Part shown: positions 63,126 to 64,000 of the stretch, piece after piece | Layout: each line of letters starts with the position of its first letter | Position numbering within the stretch: position 1 is the first letter of the stretch | Origin: Aldehydirespirator sp965204875 | GTDB lineage: Bacteria; Actinomycetota; Acidimicrobiia; Acidimicrobiales; Aldehydirespiratoraceae | Reading direction: 5' to 3' | Length of the DNA stretch: 64,000 nt | Assembly: GCA_965204875.1 (NCBI GenBank) | Contig: OZ242020.1 | Span: 1,798,001 to 1,862,000 of the forward strand | Translations under genes and position numbers: made by a program | Notes under the pieces: model-generated | Told to the model about the DNA's origin: nothing | The model's input: only the letters and a program-made list of their open reading frames with translations | Databases searched by the model: none

Positions 63126-64000
63126 GTGGGGAGGTTGCTCGATCAGACGTACGTCTACTGGCGCGGCACCAAAGTCGTGCGCGAGCCATACCAGGCGTAC
63201 ATGCCCCACGCCATCAACGGATGGACCCCCGACCTCGACGAAGCCACCCTACGTCGGCTACAAGACACCACGGAACGCCTTCGCAAGGTACAACAGAACA
63301 CGGACGACACGAGGGCGCTGAGATGGTGCCTGAACCGCACTGAGGCGATCGCAACGAGCCATGTGGAGGGAATCGTCACCACGCTGCGATCACTGAGCCT
63401 ACTGGAATCGCTGCGATCGCGCCGCGATCCAGATCGTGTGGATCGCGATCGTCAGGCGCTCGGCGCGGCTCGCCTCAACGCCTACGCGACCTCTGTCGGG
63501 GTTCGGCGTTCAGATCCCATTACCCTCGGTGACCTTCAGGAGATGCATCGGCGCCTCTTTGCCGCGACCGATCAGCAGATCGGTTCGGGCGACTTTCGCA
63601 CGGAGCAGAACTGGGTAGGTGCCGTCTCGGCACGCACGCCTGCGGCGGCGGACTTCGTCCCCCCGCCGCACCGGGTGCTCTTGCCGTTGCTCAATGATCT
63701 GACGGAGTACGCCACGGCGCCGCAGTTAGTGCCGCCGTTGACAAAAGCCGCAATCTCTCATCTGCAGTTCGAGACGATCCACCCTTTCGACGACGGCAAC
63801 GGCAGAGTCGGCAGGGCGCTGTTGCATTGCGTGTTGCAGCGTGACATGCCGCATCGGCTGCCTTTGCCGTTGTCGGCTGCGATCAACGAACGCAAGCAGG
63901 ACTACTACATGTCCTTGCGCCCCTACCAGACCTATATCGGCCGTCGCAATGGAACTGGCCGAGTCGAGGCGATTGCTGAGGCTGCCACCTATGTGGCGGA
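63126..64000 (+). CDS. Fic-family protein (3' end outside window)
   Basis: The frame opens at GTG 63126 and runs past the right edge (291 codons visible). It contains an N-terminal Fic_N-like part (TYVYWRGTKVVREPYQAYMP), the inhibitory-helix motif ATSHVEGI (T/SxxxEG) and the exact Fic core IHPFDDGNGRVGRALLH (HPFxxGNGRxGR). Fic enzymes transfer AMP or related groups to protein side chains; the N-terminal inhibitory helix marks a class II, autoinhibited enzyme. It has no evident Shine-Dalgarno and a -10 element close to the start, so a leaderless mRNA is likely. Confidence 0.92.
   Translation, partial: MGRLLDQTYVYWRGTKVVREPYQAYMPHAINGWTPDLDEATLRRLQDTTERLRKVQQNTDDTRALRWCLNRTEAIATSHVEGIVTTLRSLSLLESLRSRRDPDRVDRDRQALGAARLNAYATSVGVRRSDPITLGDLQEMHRRLFAATDQQIGSGDFRTEQNWVGAVSARTPAAADFVPPPHRVLLPLLNDLTEYATAPQLVPPLTKAAISHLQFETIHPFDDGNGRVGRALLHCVLQRDMPHRLPLPLSAAINERKQDYYMSLRPYQTYIGRRNGTGRVEAIAEAATYVA

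Overview
The window is high-GC DNA with actinobacterial hallmarks: a CrgA divisome protein, an actinobacterial-type dCTP deaminase, many GTG and TTG starts, and one probable leaderless transcript. The mix of SLH-domain surface proteins, compacted branched-chain amino-acid (Liv) transporters and scattered small-molecule catabolic genes suggests the class Acidimicrobiia, possibly a marine or host-associated member. That placement is inference; no rRNA lies in the window.

Layout. 0-8 kb: a minus-strand run with a TauA-like lipoprotein and class III aminotransferase, a MazF-type toxin-antitoxin pair, purine nucleoside phosphorylase, tRNA-Gly, YaaA and a class I aminotransferase, then plus-strand dcd and crgA. 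9-13 kb: an accessory patch with a two-gene type II restriction-modification system and a broken lipoprotein-like gene interrupted by an IS30-family element. Removing the element plus one copy of its 5-bp target duplication restores the reading frame. 13-25 kb: housekeeping and catabolism (degenerate thiolase, DoxX, EamA transporter, MsrA, D-aminoacylase-like amidohydrolase, acetyl-CoA synthetase, pyruvate kinase, HtpX, YajQ, tRNA-Tyr). 26-37 kb: three tandem paralogous secreted SLH-domain proteins built from repeated modules; two have a poly-G tract placed exactly between their predicted -35 and -10 elements. 37-41 kb: VapBC-like pair, a gamma-glutamyltransferase-like protein and a D-amino-acid-oxidase-like flavoprotein. 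41.3-45.0 kb: a two-gene cassette of unknown function (416 and 353 aa, ATGA overlap), bracketed by ~0.6-kb direct repeats that each encode a small coiled-coil/TM protein. 45-50 kb: maleate-isomerase-like protein, PHBH-type monooxygenase, a surface protein with a neocarzinostatin-like domain, and an acyl-CoA dehydrogenase. 50-57 kb: a branched-chain-amino-acid-type ABC transporter packed into three polypeptides (binding lipoprotein; MFS-LivF fusion; LivH-LivM-LivG fusion). 57-63 kb: SDR, an alpha/beta hydrolase with a low-complexity insert, and a four-gene cluster with a DUF3891 protein and calycin-like proteins. 63-64 kb: a truncated Fic-family gene behind 40-bp palindromic tandem repeats.

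Cross-cutting themes. (1) Short tandem duplications, usually a multiple of 3 bp (51, 66, 72, 81, 138), sit in protein linkers and at gene starts. (2) Poly-G tracts of 11, 13 and 14 nt occur at promoters or in an N-terminal coding region, suggesting contingency-type variation of surface proteins. (3) The strongest candidates for something undescribed are the poly-G-controlled SLH family and the repeat-flanked two-gene cassette.
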